In this document: positions 41,268 through 50,043 of the stretch, in pieces
Position numbering within the stretch: the stretch's first letter is position 1
How the letters are laid out: the number at the start of each line of letters is the position of its first letter
NCBI GenBank assembly: GCA_014896315.1
Contig: JADBKP010000007.1
Location: 1-64,000, forward strand
Length of the DNA stretch: 64,000 nt
From: Limnochordales bacterium
Lineage (GTDB): Bacteria; Bacillota; Limnochordia; Limnochordales; DUMU01
Direction of reading: 5' to 3'
The notes under the pieces: model-generated
Database searches by the model: none
Told to the model about the DNA's origin: nothing
Seen by the model: only the letters and a program-made list of their open reading frames with translations
Position numbers and translations under genes: made by a program

Positions 41268-42872
41268 GTGAGTTCGGGAACGGGTAAGCAGACCGGGAAC
41301 ATCACCCGCTTCTATCAAGCCTTTGTCTTTATTTGTGGAGCAGCCGTGATGGCCGTGGAAATGGCTGCATCCCGCCTCCTTGCCCCCTTCTTCGGAGATT
41401 CACTGCTCGTCTGGTCCAACCTGATAGGGATTATCATGCTAGGACTCACCGTCGGCTACTTTTGGGGCGGGTGGTACGCGGACAAGCATCCCCGGCCCGA
41501 GCCCCTCTTCCGGGCCGTGCTCTTCGCCGGGCTGTGGGTCTCGCTCCTTCCCCTGCTCGCCCGCCCGCTCTTCCGGCTGCTTCCCGGAAGCATCTTCAAC
41601 ACCCCCGCCGGGTTGATAGTCGTCTCGTTTTTCGGCACAAGCCTTGCCTTCCTTCCCCCGGTCGTACTCCTCGGCTGGGTTAGCCCCTACGTCCTCCGGC
41701 TGCTCAACCGATCGGTGGAGAGCTCCGGTCTCCTTGCCGGCAGGCTCTACGCCATCTCCACTCTGGGAAGCCTGGCAGGGACGTTTCTCCCCTCGCTGGT
41801 GACCATTCCCCTGCTGGGCACCACTGCCACTTTTGCGCTGGCAGGCATCCTGCTCATCGGCGCCAGTACCTGGGGGTTTGCCATTAGGCGGTCGACGCAC
41901 AGCCCGGAAACGGATAAAGCTGCCTATTTCCGCTCTTTTCTCTTTCTCCTTGCGCTGCTTGTTCCCGGCGCAGTGCTCTGCGGAGTGCGCGGCCCGCTCA
42001 AACCCGTGCCCGGTCTCCTGGCGGAGGCTGAGTCAGCCTACCAGTTCATCCAGGTCTGGGAAGATGGAGATAGACGCTACCTGGTGGTAAACGAAGGAGG
42101 AGGCATCCAGTCCCTCTATAAACCCGGTTCGCCTTTTGGTACCGGATGGTACTATGATTACTTCGCCCTGCTGCCATACCTCCACCGCAGCTCGGCGGCG
42201 GGGGCCGACGGTAACACCTCTCTTAAGACACTCCTCATCGGTTACGCCGGAGGAACTGTCGCCCACCAGCTCACGGCTTTGCCGGCACCGTACAGTTCCG
42301 AAGTGGTGGGGGTTGAGATCGATCCTGAAGTGGTCCGCCTCGCCCGCCAGCACATGGGGGGGATTCCCCCCAATACCCGGGTGGCGATCGCCGACGGCCG
42401 GATTTTTCTGCGGACCGACCAGCAACGCTACGACATCATTATCGTCGATGCGTACTCCCGGGAGATGTACATCCCGTTCCACCTGGCTACCCGAGAATTC
42501 TTTCAGGAGGCAAAAGAGCACTTGCGTCCGGGAGGGCTGGTTGCGATCAACGTCAATGCCACCCAGACCGGGGGGCTCCTCGCCTCCTTCTATCGCACCC
42601 TGGCCGCCGTCTTCCCGCACGTCTATTGGGCCAGGGCAGGAGGGTATATGAATTACCTCCTGGTGGCCAGCGACCGCTATCTGACACCGGATCGGTTGCC
42701 CTCTCTGGTCTCCGAAAACGGCCCGCCGGAACTGCTCTTTCCCGCCCGAGAGCTGGTAGCCGGGTGGCAGTCCGGCCCACCGGCCGGCCACAGCCTGGTT
42801 TTCACCGACGACCGCGCTCCGGTAGAGTGGTTCACTGATTGGATGGTCATAACCTATCCCCTCCGCAAGTGA
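41268..42872 (+). CDS. Fused MFS-type membrane domain / spermidine-synthase-like protein
   Basis: A 534-residue membrane enzyme. The N-terminal 230 residues hold about seven helices with MAVEMAASRLLAPFFGDSLLVWSNLIGIIMLGLTVGYFWGGWYAD, as in fused MFS/spermidine synthase proteins. The C-terminal 280 residues are Rossmann-like: LLIGYAGGTVAHQL (SAM or decarboxylated-SAM binding), VVGVEIDPEVVRLARQHMG, VAIADGRIFLRTDQQRYDIIIVDAYSREMYIPFHLATREFF, and LVAINVNATQ. The Asp in DAYSREMYIP corresponds to the aminopropyltransferase catalytic region. Whether it makes polyamines or methylates another substrate is unknown for the fused group. GTG start with AGGTGG close upstream. It stands alone between the zinc operon and the YkvI-type gene, with a 103-base gap from znuB and 57 bases to the next gene. 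Confidence 0.88.
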   Translation: MSSGTGKQTGNITRFYQAFVFICGAAVMAVEMAASRLLAPFFGDSLLVWSNLIGIIMLGLTVGYFWGGWYADKHPRPEPLFRAVLFAGLWVSLLPLLARPLFRLLPGSIFNTPAGLIVVSFFGTSLAFLPPVVLLGWVSPYVLRLLNRSVESSGLLAGRLYAISTLGSLAGTFLPSLVTIPLLGTTATFALAGILLIGASTWGFAIRRSTHSPETDKAAYFRSFLFLLALLVPGAVLCGVRGPLKPVPGLLAEAESAYQFIQVWEDGDRRYLVVNEGGGIQSLYKPGSPFGTGWYYDYFALLPYLHRSSAAGADGNTSLKTLLIGYAGGTVAHQLTALPAPYSSEVVGVEIDPEVVRLARQHMGGIPPNTRVAIADGRIFLRTDQQRYDIIIVDAYSREMYIPFHLATREFFQEAKEHLRPGGLVAINVNATQTGGLLASFYRTLAAVFPHVYWARAGGYMNYLLVASDRYLTPDRLPSLVSENGPPELLFPARELVAGWQSGPPAGHSLVFTDDRAPVEWFTDWMVITYPLRK

Positions 42873-42929
42873 TCCATAAGCGGAAATCGGCCATGCACGA
42901 CTAATGGGACGAAGTGGGAAAGCATAATA

Positions 42930-44159
42930 TTGACTCACCAACGCTCAAGCAGAAGGGGCGCGGCGAAAGCTTTGCGGAGCAGTGGGAAGCAGGCAGCCAA
43001 GGGTACCCCCGCCCGCCGCACCTTCGCCGGCAGTTCCGCCGTGGTCGTGGCCTTCACCTACGTCGGGACGGTGGTGGGGGCGGGGTTCGCCTCCGGCCAG
43101 GAGGTCCTGCAATTCTTCACTGCGCAGGGCCGCGCCGGCCTTCTGGCCATGGCCGTCGCCGCTCTCCTTTTTGGCTGGGTTGGGACATCGATCATGGCCT
43201 ACGGGCGCAAGCTCGATGCCCGTTCGCATTGGCCCGTGATCCGCCACGTGGCCGGCTCCCGGCTCGGCCGGCTGCTGGACGCGATCATCTCCTTCTTCCT
43301 TCTGGGCACGACCGCAGCCATGGTCTCGGGAGCCGGCGCTATAGCCTATGAGCAGTTTGGTGTCTCCCGCTGGCTGGGGGGGCTGCTCCTGACGGCAACA
43401 GCCGTGATAACCGTTCTGGCCGGGGTGCGCCGCGTGATTGACTCTATCAGCATGATCGCCCCCTTCCTGCTCTTTGCCGTCGTCGGCATCGCCGTACTGG
43501 CGATTGCCACCGCTCCCGACCCGGCGCGGGCTGTCGCGCGCGCTTTCACCGTCAGCCCCCGGAGCGACTCGCCCGTAGCTCCGGCAACTCTTCAATCGCT
43601 CCGGCAGCTTTCCGCCCTGGGGCCACTGCTCCAGTTTCTCGGCAGCTGGGTTTGGCTCGTCGCCTGCCTGCTTTACGTCGCCTACAACATCGTGCTCTCC
43701 ATTTCCGTGCTCGGACCGCTGGGAGACGAGGCTGCCAGTCGTCAGGCGGTCACGTGGGGTGGCTACCTAGGCGGTCTGGCGCTTATCGGAGGTGTCTTCG
43801 CCATCCAGGCAGCGATGCTCGCACTCCTCAGTGCTGGCGACCTCGCCCGGCTGGACATTCCCATGCTGGGGGTGGCCCGCCGCATCTCGCCCGTGGTAGC
43901 CATCGTCTACACGTTCATTCTTGTGGCAGAGATCTATACAACCGCGGTGGCCAGCCTCTACGGCTTCGCCGCCCGCCTTTCCGAAGGACGGTCGGACCGC
44001 TTCCACCTTGCGGTGCTCGGGAGTGGAGTGTTGGCCGGCGCAGCCGCAGGGGTTGGGTTTGCCGAGGTAGTCGGGACTATCTACCCGCTCATGGGCGTGG
44101 CCGGACTGGTGGTCGTGACCGCCGTCATCCAGCAACGGTTCAAAGATGCACTCTCCTGA
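42930..44159 (+). CDS. YkvI-family membrane transporter (LeuT-type fold)
   Basis: A 409-residue integral membrane protein with about ten helices. It opens with the signature FTYVGTVVGAGFASGQEVLQFF, and continues with LFGWVGTSIMAYGRKLDARSHWPVI, ITVLAGVRRVIDSISMIAPFLLFAVVGIAVLAI and YNIVLSISVLGPLGDEA, as in YkvI-type proteins of Bacillota. They are related to sodium-dependent amino-acid transporters; the substrate is not known. The start TTG at 42930 has a weak upstream site, and the first 30 residues are basic and Ser/Arg-rich. It is read in the same direction as the upstream spermidine-synthase-like gene. The frame of its stop continues into the remnant described next. Confidence 0.85.
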   Translation: MTHQRSSRRGAAKALRSSGKQAAKGTPARRTFAGSSAVVVAFTYVGTVVGAGFASGQEVLQFFTAQGRAGLLAMAVAALLFGWVGTSIMAYGRKLDARSHWPVIRHVAGSRLGRLLDAIISFFLLGTTAAMVSGAGAIAYEQFGVSRWLGGLLLTATAVITVLAGVRRVIDSISMIAPFLLFAVVGIAVLAIATAPDPARAVARAFTVSPRSDSPVAPATLQSLRQLSALGPLLQFLGSWVWLVACLLYVAYNIVLSISVLGPLGDEAASRQAVTWGGYLGGLALIGGVFAIQAAMLALLSAGDLARLDIPMLGVARRISPVVAIVYTFILVAEIYTTAVASLYGFAARLSEGRSDRFHLAVLGSGVLAGAAAGVGFAEVVGTIYPLMGVAGLVVVTAVIQQRFKDALS

Positions 44160-44387
44160 CAAAGAGGAATACTGGCAGTTAAGTCGAAAAAAGGCATATG
44201 GTTTATCCAGGCGCTGGTCGGTGGCTTTGTCCGGCCCGATCCGATCATCCCGCAACAGGACCAGGTCCTGGGAGCGATCCACGCCCAGCTTCTGCAGGCG
44301 CTGCGCGGGGAGAAGACCGCCGCCAACGCTCTGACTGACGCCGAGGTCGCAGTCCAGAACATCTGGCGTAACCCGCAGAAGAAGTGA
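44160..44387 (+). pseudogene. C-terminal remnant of an extracellular solute-binding protein
   Basis: In the same frame as the preceding stop, the bases encode GIWFIQALVGGFVRPDPIIPQQDQVLGAIHAQLLQALRGEKTAANALTDAEVAVQNIWRN and end with TGA at 44387. This reads like the last 60 residues of a family 1 sugar-binding protein, where the tail usually has PxxPxxxQV...ALxGxxTxxxALxxAxxxV. There is no usable start codon and the body of the protein is missing. It is probably a leftover of a deleted transporter gene. The ORF-track entry at 44146 covers another frame and is not used. Confidence 0.6.
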
Positions 44388-44427
44388 AGCACCAGGCCGT
44401 GACAAAACAAGGCCCGCTATGAAAGCA

Positions 44428-44460
44428 GGGCCGGGAGGTCTGCCACAACACTCCCGGCCC
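44428..44460 (-). terminator. Terminator hairpin for the beta-propeller gene
   Basis: GGGCCGGGAG (44428-44437) and CTCCCGGCCC (44451-44460) form a perfect 10-bp stem. On the minus strand it follows the stop of the propeller gene and is followed by TGCTTTC. It may also block readthrough from the plus-strand remnant. Confidence 0.75.
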
Positions 44461-44501
44461 GTTCTCTTCTTACTTACCCACGGTCTGAGAGCGCAGGCGA
44501 C

Positions 44502-45458
44502 CTACCACTCCACCCGGAAGACCTTGACGTTCAAACCATCAGCAGGCCGCTGGTCAAGAACGACCAGGATTCTCCCATCTGGCGAAACGGCTACCCCGGC
44601 AGCCTCGGTCTCGATGCCGAGCTCGGCCTTGCTGAAGGTGGCGATCACTTCGCCCTTATCGTCGAGAATCGTCAACGCCGGTTCACTTCCGTAGTGAACT
44701 ACATACGACCGTCCCTGCTCGTCGGCGGCTACATGGAAGGCAGAGGCGAGCCTGGCCAGCTCGTAAACCGAACCGTCGACTGCCCAAAGGTAGTACAGGG
44801 TATCACCGGCGAAGTCGCCGACAACCAGACCCACGCCGGGGTTGAAGGCGGGCTGGCGCAAGTCGGCACCGAGGGCAACAAATCCACCCTCACCCCAGCT
44901 CGAGTCGAGGGCAATCTCGCCTGCCTCGTCCTTCACGAACCGGTAGACGCCCACGCTGCCCCTGCGATCTGTTACGTAAATCCGGCCCTTCGGATCGACG
45001 GCCACGCCTTCGGGATTGACGAGGCCGAACCGGGCAAGGTCGAACCTGGCCTCAAGCTCCAAGTTGGCATCAAAAACGTAGAGCTCAGGAACGGTTCCGG
45101 TCGCCCATACCCGTCCCTCTCCATCCACGGCCACAGCTTTACCCCAGGCCTCGGGGTTGATCGCGGCCAGATCGGCCCGGGCCAGGAGGTTGCCGGTCTC
45201 CGTCTCCACCTTCCAGATCGCTTTGTCCTGGATCCCGGCAACGTACAGAGTCTTGCCGTCGGCAGTCAGCGCCGCTCCCCGCGCGCTTGCCCCGAGAGAG
45301 GCCACGCCGTAACTCGCCAGGGGCGCAAGCCTGGGTGCTGCCGTCACCGCCTCTTCCGCCAGGCCGAAGGAGACCACCTGACCCATCCCGGCAACTGCCA
45401 GGACGGTAGCCAGGGTTAGGAGTTTTGAAATGAACGGGCGTCCGCAGCTGACTGACAT
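44502..45458 (-). CDS. Secreted NHL/SMP-30-like beta-propeller protein
   Basis: An exported 318-residue protein. ATG at 45458 with GGAAAGGAG 9 bases upstream gives the signal peptide SKLLTLATVLAVAGMGQVVSFGLA; the ORF-track start adds 70 atypical residues. The body repeats propeller blades: GAALTADGKTLYVAGIQDKAIWKVETETGNLLARAD, GKAVAVDGEGRVWATGTVPELYVFDAN, GVAVDPKGRIYVTDRRGSVGVYRF, HVAADEQGRSYVVHYGSEPALTILDDKG and GVAVSPDGRILVVLDQRPADG. This pattern (ADGxLYVxD) fits NHL or SMP-30-type repeats used for ligand binding or lactone hydrolysis. No catalytic residues can be singled out. It is a lone gene, divergent from mtnA, and its function is not known. Confidence 0.8.
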   Translation of the reverse strand: MSVSCGRPFISKLLTLATVLAVAGMGQVVSFGLAEEAVTAAPRLAPLASYGVASLGASARGAALTADGKTLYVAGIQDKAIWKVETETGNLLARADLAAINPEAWGKAVAVDGEGRVWATGTVPELYVFDANLELEARFDLARFGLVNPEGVAVDPKGRIYVTDRRGSVGVYRFVKDEAGEIALDSSWGEGGFVALGADLRQPAFNPGVGLVVGDFAGDTLYYLWAVDGSVYELARLASAFHVAADEQGRSYVVHYGSEPALTILDDKGEVIATFSKAELGIETEAAGVAVSPDGRILVVLDQRPADGLNVKVFRVEW

Positions 45459-45709
45459 TTCCCGGCACTCCTTTCCCGATAACAGCTCCCGGTTATCCTC
45501 CCGGTCAACTACTCCACACTTTACCGGCAGGACGCCTTTCTCCTCCCCCTGTGAACGCATCGGTGAGGCCAGAGGATTCTGGCAGAATAACGAGAAGGAA
45601 GGAAAGAAAGAAGGAAGCGATGCTGCCGCCGCGGGATCGACGTTGGTGCCCCCATGCGGATTAGGCACACCCGTCCTCTCGCGGATAACTTCCTATCTCC
45701 TTTGAAAGG

Positions 45710-46822
45710 ATGAACCGTGTGTCCGATCTTCTCCCGCTTCCCCGCCCTCTTGTCCTGGCAGAAGACCGCCTGGTGATTCTGGACCAGACAGCGCTCCCCC
45801 AAACGGAACGTTATCTTGAACTGTATACCCCGCAAGACGTCTTTGCTGCCATCCAGAAGCTGCAGGTTCGGGGAGCTCCGGCCATCGGCATTGCCGCCGC
45901 CTACGGCCTTTACCTGGGCCTGCGCCCACTGGCCAACTGCCAGTCACCCGTCCCGGCTTCTGCCGTTATGGACAGGGCCGAAGACGTGGCCCGGTACCTG
46001 CGCTCCGCCCGGCCCACCGCCGTCAACCTGGCCTGGGCTCTTGAGCGTCTCCTCTCGGCCCTGCGCCACGGCCTCGCCGGTGGCCTCGACGCCCGGGAAC
46101 TTGTGGAGCTCGCCCGCCGCACCGCCACCACTCTGCTCGAGGAGGACGACGCGGTCTGCGCGGCCATCGGCCGGCACGGGCTGGAACTGGTCCGGCGGGT
46201 CGCCGCACAGGTGACCGGCCGGGAGATCGGCATCCTCACCCACTGCAACGCCGGTGGCCTGGCGACGGCAGGTTGGGGCACGGCTCTCGCCGTGATCTAC
46301 ATGGCTCACGCCGCTGGGCTGCCAGTCCACGTTTACGCCGACGAGACCCGCCCGGTGCTGCAAGGAGCACGCCTCACCGCCTGGGAGTTGCAGCGGACCG
46401 GTGTCCCCGTCACGCTCATCTGCGACAATATGGCGGGAGCCCTCATGGCCAAAGGTAGGGTGGACCTCTGCATCGTGGGAACGGACCGCGTGGCTGCCAA
46501 CGGTGACGTAGCCAACAAGATCGGCACCTATACGGTCGCGGTGCTGGCCCGCCACCACGGCATTCCGTTCTACGTGGCCGCACCCACGTCGTCGATCGAC
46601 ATGGAGTTGCCGAGCGGGGAGGCGATCCCCATCGAAGAACGTTCACCGGAAGAGGTGACCACCATCGCCGGACAGAGGATAGCCCCCACCGATGTCGACG
46701 TCTGGAACCCGGCCTTTGACGTTACCCCGGCCGAGCTGGTCTCGGCTCTCATCACCGAGCATGGCGTCCTGTACCCGCCGTACACCGAAGCGCTCCAAAC
46801 ATTGAAACTGAGACGGCCGTGA
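45710..46822 (+). CDS. mtnA: Methylthioribose-1-phosphate isomerase
   Basis: Converts 5-methylthioribose 1-phosphate to 5-methylthioribulose 1-phosphate in methionine salvage. The family's motifs are present in order: KLQVRGAPAIGIAAAYGLYLGL, LTHCNAGGLATAGWGTALAVIY, YADETRPVLQGARLTAWELQ with the catalytic Cys earlier in HCN, LICDNMAGALMAKG with the catalytic Asp, IVGTDRVAANGDVANKIGTYTVAVLARHHGIPFYVAAPTSSID, and IPIEERSPEEV. Length 370 is slightly above the usual 345. ATG follows a weak AAAGG site. Other salvage genes (mtnP, mtnB) are absent from the window, so the pathway is finished elsewhere. It is followed by fumarase genes; the ORF-track start of fumarase alpha would overlap by 4 bases. 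Confidence 0.95.
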   Translation: MNRVSDLLPLPRPLVLAEDRLVILDQTALPQTERYLELYTPQDVFAAIQKLQVRGAPAIGIAAAYGLYLGLRPLANCQSPVPASAVMDRAEDVARYLRSARPTAVNLAWALERLLSALRHGLAGGLDARELVELARRTATTLLEEDDAVCAAIGRHGLELVRRVAAQVTGREIGILTHCNAGGLATAGWGTALAVIYMAHAAGLPVHVYADETRPVLQGARLTAWELQRTGVPVTLICDNMAGALMAKGRVDLCIVGTDRVAANGDVANKIGTYTVAVLARHHGIPFYVAAPTSSIDMELPSGEAIPIEERSPEEVTTIAGQRIAPTDVDVWNPAFDVTPAELVSALITEHGVLYPPYTEALQTLKLRRP

Positions 46823-46902
46823 CTGCGGCCTGTGTTTCCTTGACTTCCGTCCGGGCCCAGCATATGATTCCTGCGAACTCGCACCCCCAGGGGGTGATGG
46901 TG

Positions 46903-47748
46903 ATGTCACGGGCGATTCCGGCGGCGTCGGTCACAGAGAAGGTGGCCGAGCTTTGCCAGGAGGCCAATCTGCACCTGGGTGAAGATATGCTGGCCGCCCT
47001 GCGCAAAGCCGCGGCTGGCGAAGAATCGCCAGTGGGCCGCGATATCCTGAACCAGATCATCGAGAATGCCGAGCTGGCCCCGGCAGAAAGGATGCCCATG
47101 TGCCAGGACACCGGCATAGCCGTAGTGATGGTCGAGATCGGCCAGGATGTACGGGTGGTGGACGGGTTACTCGAGGACGCTATTCAGGAAGGTGTCCGGC
47201 GCGGCTATCAAGAGGGTTTTCTGCGGCGTTCTGTGGTCGGTGATCCCTTTTTGCGTACCAATACTGGTGACAATACGCCGGCCGTGATCCACTACCGGAT
47301 CGTGGCAGGAGACAGGTTGAGAATAAAGGTGTTGCCCAAGGGCGCAGGTGCGGAAAATATGAGTGCCCTGCGGATGCTGACGCCGGCGGACGGGCTCGCA
47401 GGCGTGGAGGATTTCGTAGTGGAAGTGGTTGACAAGGCCGGTCCGAATGCCTGTCCACCGTTGATCGTCGGGGTCGGCGTGGGCGGTACCATGGAGAAGG
47501 CGGCCTTGCTGGCCAAGGAGGCTCTGACGCGGCCGGTGGGCCAACCCAACCCCAAGCCCCACCTCGCAGATATCGAAAGGAAGTTGCTTGCGCGCATCAA
47601 CCGACTGGGCATCGGACCGCAGGGGCTGGGGGGAAGGGTGACGGCGCTGGCAGTTCACCTGGAAGTTTATGCTTGCCATATTGCCAGCCTGCCGGTAGCC
47701 GTCAACCTGCAGTGCCATGCAAACAGGCACAAAGAAGTAGTGCTGTAG
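46903..47748 (+). CDS. Fumarate hydratase class I, alpha subunit
   Basis: Alpha half of a two-gene, [4Fe-4S]-dependent fumarase or tartrate-type dehydratase that interconverts fumarate and malate. The three cluster-binding cysteines are in ERMPMCQDTGIAVVM, PNACPPLIVGVGVGG and VAVNLQCHANRH. IHYRIVAGDRLRIKVLPKGAGAENMSALRML is the typical centre. I choose ATG at 46903 (MSRAIPAASVTEKVAELCQ), with AGGGGGTG about 7 bases upstream. The frame upstream back to 46819, overlapping mtnA, does not look like protein. It lies 40 bases before the beta-subunit gene. Tartrate dehydratase is the main alternative; the neighbouring malic enzyme favours fumarase. Confidence 0.92.
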   Translation: MSRAIPAASVTEKVAELCQEANLHLGEDMLAALRKAAAGEESPVGRDILNQIIENAELAPAERMPMCQDTGIAVVMVEIGQDVRVVDGLLEDAIQEGVRRGYQEGFLRRSVVGDPFLRTNTGDNTPAVIHYRIVAGDRLRIKVLPKGAGAENMSALRMLTPADGLAGVEDFVVEVVDKAGPNACPPLIVGVGVGGTMEKAALLAKEALTRPVGQPNPKPHLADIERKLLARINRLGIGPQGLGGRVTALAVHLEVYACHIASLPVAVNLQCHANRHKEVVL

Positions 47749-47788
47749 AGCCCGTTCGGTTCAAATAGATCTTAGCGGGGCTGGGACA

Positions 47789-48370
47789 ATGCAAGATGGT
47801 CTTGTAGAGCAACTACCGCCTGTTGAACTGCACACTCCCCTGACTGCCGCCGACGTGAACTCCTTGCGGACCGGCATGCGGGTACTGCTTTCGGGAGTGG
47901 TGTATGCCGCCCGCGATGCGGCGCACGCACGTATGGCAGACCTACTCAAGCGGGGTGAGGTGCTTCCTTTTCCCATCGAAGGCTCTGTCATCTACTACGT
48001 CGGGCCGAGTCCCGCACCGCCGGGCCGGATCATCGGCGCTGCCGGACCGACCACTGCGGGGCGAATGGACCGTTACACGCCGGCGCTGATCGCGGCGGGG
48101 CTGCGCGGGATGATTGGCAAGGGTTTTCGCAGCGCGGAAGTGAAGGAAGCGATGCAGAAGTACGGGGCGGTTTACTTCGCCGCGGTGGGCGGAGCCGGGG
48201 TGCTGCTCGCCCGGCGCATCGTACGGGTTGAGGTGGTGGCCTGGGAGGACCTGGGGCCGGAGGCGGTGCGGCGGCTCTGGGTGGAGAAGTTCCCGCTGGT
48301 GGTGGCCGGCGACCGCTACGGGGGCGATCTGTACGAGGAGGCCCGGCGGAAGTACCGTGCGGAAGTGTGA
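47789..48370 (+). CDS. Fumarate hydratase class I, beta subunit
   Basis: Beta half of the class I fumarase, needed with the alpha subunit for activity. Motifs: LRTGMRVLLSGVVYAARDAAHARM, IYYVGPSPAPPGRIIGAAGPTTAGRMDRYTPALIAAGLRGMIGKGF and YFAAVGGAGVLLARRIVRVEVVAWEDLGPEAVRRLWVEKFPLVV, as in the C-terminal fumarase domain. Length 193 is typical. The two subunits are adjacent, with the malic enzyme beginning 38 bases after this stop. Product malate is the substrate of that enzyme, so the three genes form a fumarate-to-pyruvate unit. Weak ribosome site GGGACA before ATG. Confidence 0.92.
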   Translation: MQDGLVEQLPPVELHTPLTAADVNSLRTGMRVLLSGVVYAARDAAHARMADLLKRGEVLPFPIEGSVIYYVGPSPAPPGRIIGAAGPTTAGRMDRYTPALIAAGLRGMIGKGFRSAEVKEAMQKYGAVYFAAVGGAGVLLARRIVRVEVVAWEDLGPEAVRRLWVEKFPLVVAGDRYGGDLYEEARRKYRAEV

Positions 48371-48407
48371 AGAAGCAGGGGGAAGTGTTGAGGGAGGATC
48401 GGACGGG

Positions 48408-49745
48408 GTGGAAAAGCAAGTTGAGCGGACGGAAGTAAGCAAACCCGGACGGCAGGCACTGCGCCTGCATCCCTACTACCGCGGCAAGATCGAGCTCGTA
48501 CCACGGTGCGTGGTTCGGGGGATGGAGGACTTCTCTATCTGGTACACCCCGGGGGTCGCCGAACCCTGCCTGGCTATTCGGGATGATAAGGACAAGGTTT
48601 ACGACTTCACGTGGAAATGGAACGCGGTAGCGGTCGTCTCCGACGGGACGCGGGTGCTGGGCCTTGGCGATATCGGGCCGGAGGCGGCGCTGCCGGTGAT
48701 GGAAGGCAAGGCGCTGCTCTTCAAGTACCTGGGCGGAGTTGACGCCGTACCTATTTGCCTCGGGACAAAAGATCCGGACGAGTTCATCCGCACCGTGAAG
48801 CTGCTTGAACCCTCTTTCGGCGGCATCAACCTCGAAGATATAGCCCAGCCCAAGTGTTTCCGCATTCTGGAGACGCTCAGAGCCGAGATGGAGATTCCGG
48901 TCTGGCACGACGACCAGCAGGGTACTGCCACCGTTACGCTGGCGGGACTCTTGGGCGCTTTACAGGTGACCGGGCGGGAGCTTGCCAATACCCGGATCAC
49001 ACTGATCGGAGCAGGCGCGGCCAGCATTGCGTGTGCGCGTCTGATTCTGGCCGCAGGAGCTGACCCCGATCTTATGATACTGTGTGACTCGCGCGGCATT
49101 TTGAACCGGGATAGGACCGAGCTGGCGGCCACACACCCCGAGAAGTGGGAACTGGCGCAAAAGACCAACCGCGAAGGGCGGCGCGGTGGCATTGCGGAGG
49201 CGATGGCAGGGGCGGACGTGGTGATCGCCCTGTCCAAACAGGGGCCGGGGACGATTCTGCCTGAATGGGTGCGGGCAATGCGGCCCGACCCGATCGTCTT
49301 TGCCTGCGCCAACCCCGTGCCGGAGATATGGCCATGGGAGGCCAGGGAGGCCGGCGCAGCTGTGACGGCAACCGCCCGTTCCGACTTCCCCAATCAGGTC
49401 AACAACTCCCTGGGCTTCCCCAGCATCTTCCGGGGAGCGCTGGACGTGCGGGCGAGAACCATCACCGATGAGATGTGCGTGGCCGCAGCAAAAGAATTGT
49501 TAGCTTATGCTGCCGAGAAGGGCCTGCGGCCTGACTATATCCTGCCCACCATGGAGGAATGGGACGTTTACCCGCGCGTCGCGGCAGCCGTGGGCAGCAA
49601 AGCCATCGAGCAGGGCGTTGCCCGAGTTACTCGTACCCGGGAGGAGCTTGTGGCCAGCGCCACCCAGCTGATCGGCCGGGCCCGCCGGGCGGCCAACCTG
49701 TTGATGCGGGAGGGGGTTATTCCGCCTGTGCCGGGGGAGGCGTGA
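48408..49745 (+). CDS. NAD(P)-dependent malic enzyme
   Basis: Oxidatively decarboxylates malate to pyruvate. YRGKIELVPRCVVRGMEDFSIWYTPGVAEPCLAI and YDFTWKWNAVAVVSDGTRVLGLGDIGPEAALPVMEGKALLFKYLGGVDAVPICL form the malate and metal part. EDIAQPKCFRILE and VWHDDQQGTATVTLAGLLGALQ carry metal ligands. The Rossmann motif is LIGAGAASIACARLIL, and the end shows VTATARSDFPNQVNNSLGFPSIFRGALDVRARTITDEMC. Length 445 fits the short bacterial form. GTG at 48408 (VEKQVERTEVSKP) has GGGAGGATC upstream; the ORF-track start at 48228 lies inside fumarase beta. The enzyme follows fumarase in one direction, linking C4 acids to pyruvate. Coenzyme preference cannot be told. Confidence 0.93.
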   Translation: MEKQVERTEVSKPGRQALRLHPYYRGKIELVPRCVVRGMEDFSIWYTPGVAEPCLAIRDDKDKVYDFTWKWNAVAVVSDGTRVLGLGDIGPEAALPVMEGKALLFKYLGGVDAVPICLGTKDPDEFIRTVKLLEPSFGGINLEDIAQPKCFRILETLRAEMEIPVWHDDQQGTATVTLAGLLGALQVTGRELANTRITLIGAGAASIACARLILAAGADPDLMILCDSRGILNRDRTELAATHPEKWELAQKTNREGRRGGIAEAMAGADVVIALSKQGPGTILPEWVRAMRPDPIVFACANPVPEIWPWEAREAGAAVTATARSDFPNQVNNSLGFPSIFRGALDVRARTITDEMCVAAAKELLAYAAEKGLRPDYILPTMEEWDVYPRVAAAVGSKAIEQGVARVTRTREELVASATQLIGRARRAANLLMREGVIPPVPGEA

Positions 49746-49793
49746 TTGCCATCTCGCACCGGTCACTTCAGCAGGATCGTCCGGGGCAGGCAA

Positions 49794-49820
49794 AAGGGGA
49801 CAGCTCTCTGCCGTCCCCTT
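49794..49820 (+). terminator. Terminator after the malic enzyme operon
   Basis: AAGGGGAC (49794-49801) pairs with GTCCCCTT (49813-49820) around an 11-base loop. It lies about 50 bases after the malic enzyme stop. No long T-run follows. About 220 bases from here to the next gene hold nothing recognised. Confidence 0.6.
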
Positions 49821-50043
49821 CCACCCGGACGCTATCGCTTCAGGCTACGACAACTCATTCTGCCTTTTCGACGACGTTGAACGACCCTTGCAGCCGGATG
49901 TCCCGTGAAACCGCCCCGGCTGAACGACCCACTGATCGCCAAAACCACTTGCGAAGGCTGCGGGCACGGATGATGAGGTGCCCGCAGCCTCCAGCAATGC
50001 CAGTCCTTTCTGCGAGACTGTCACAACCGGAAAGGATGCACGG

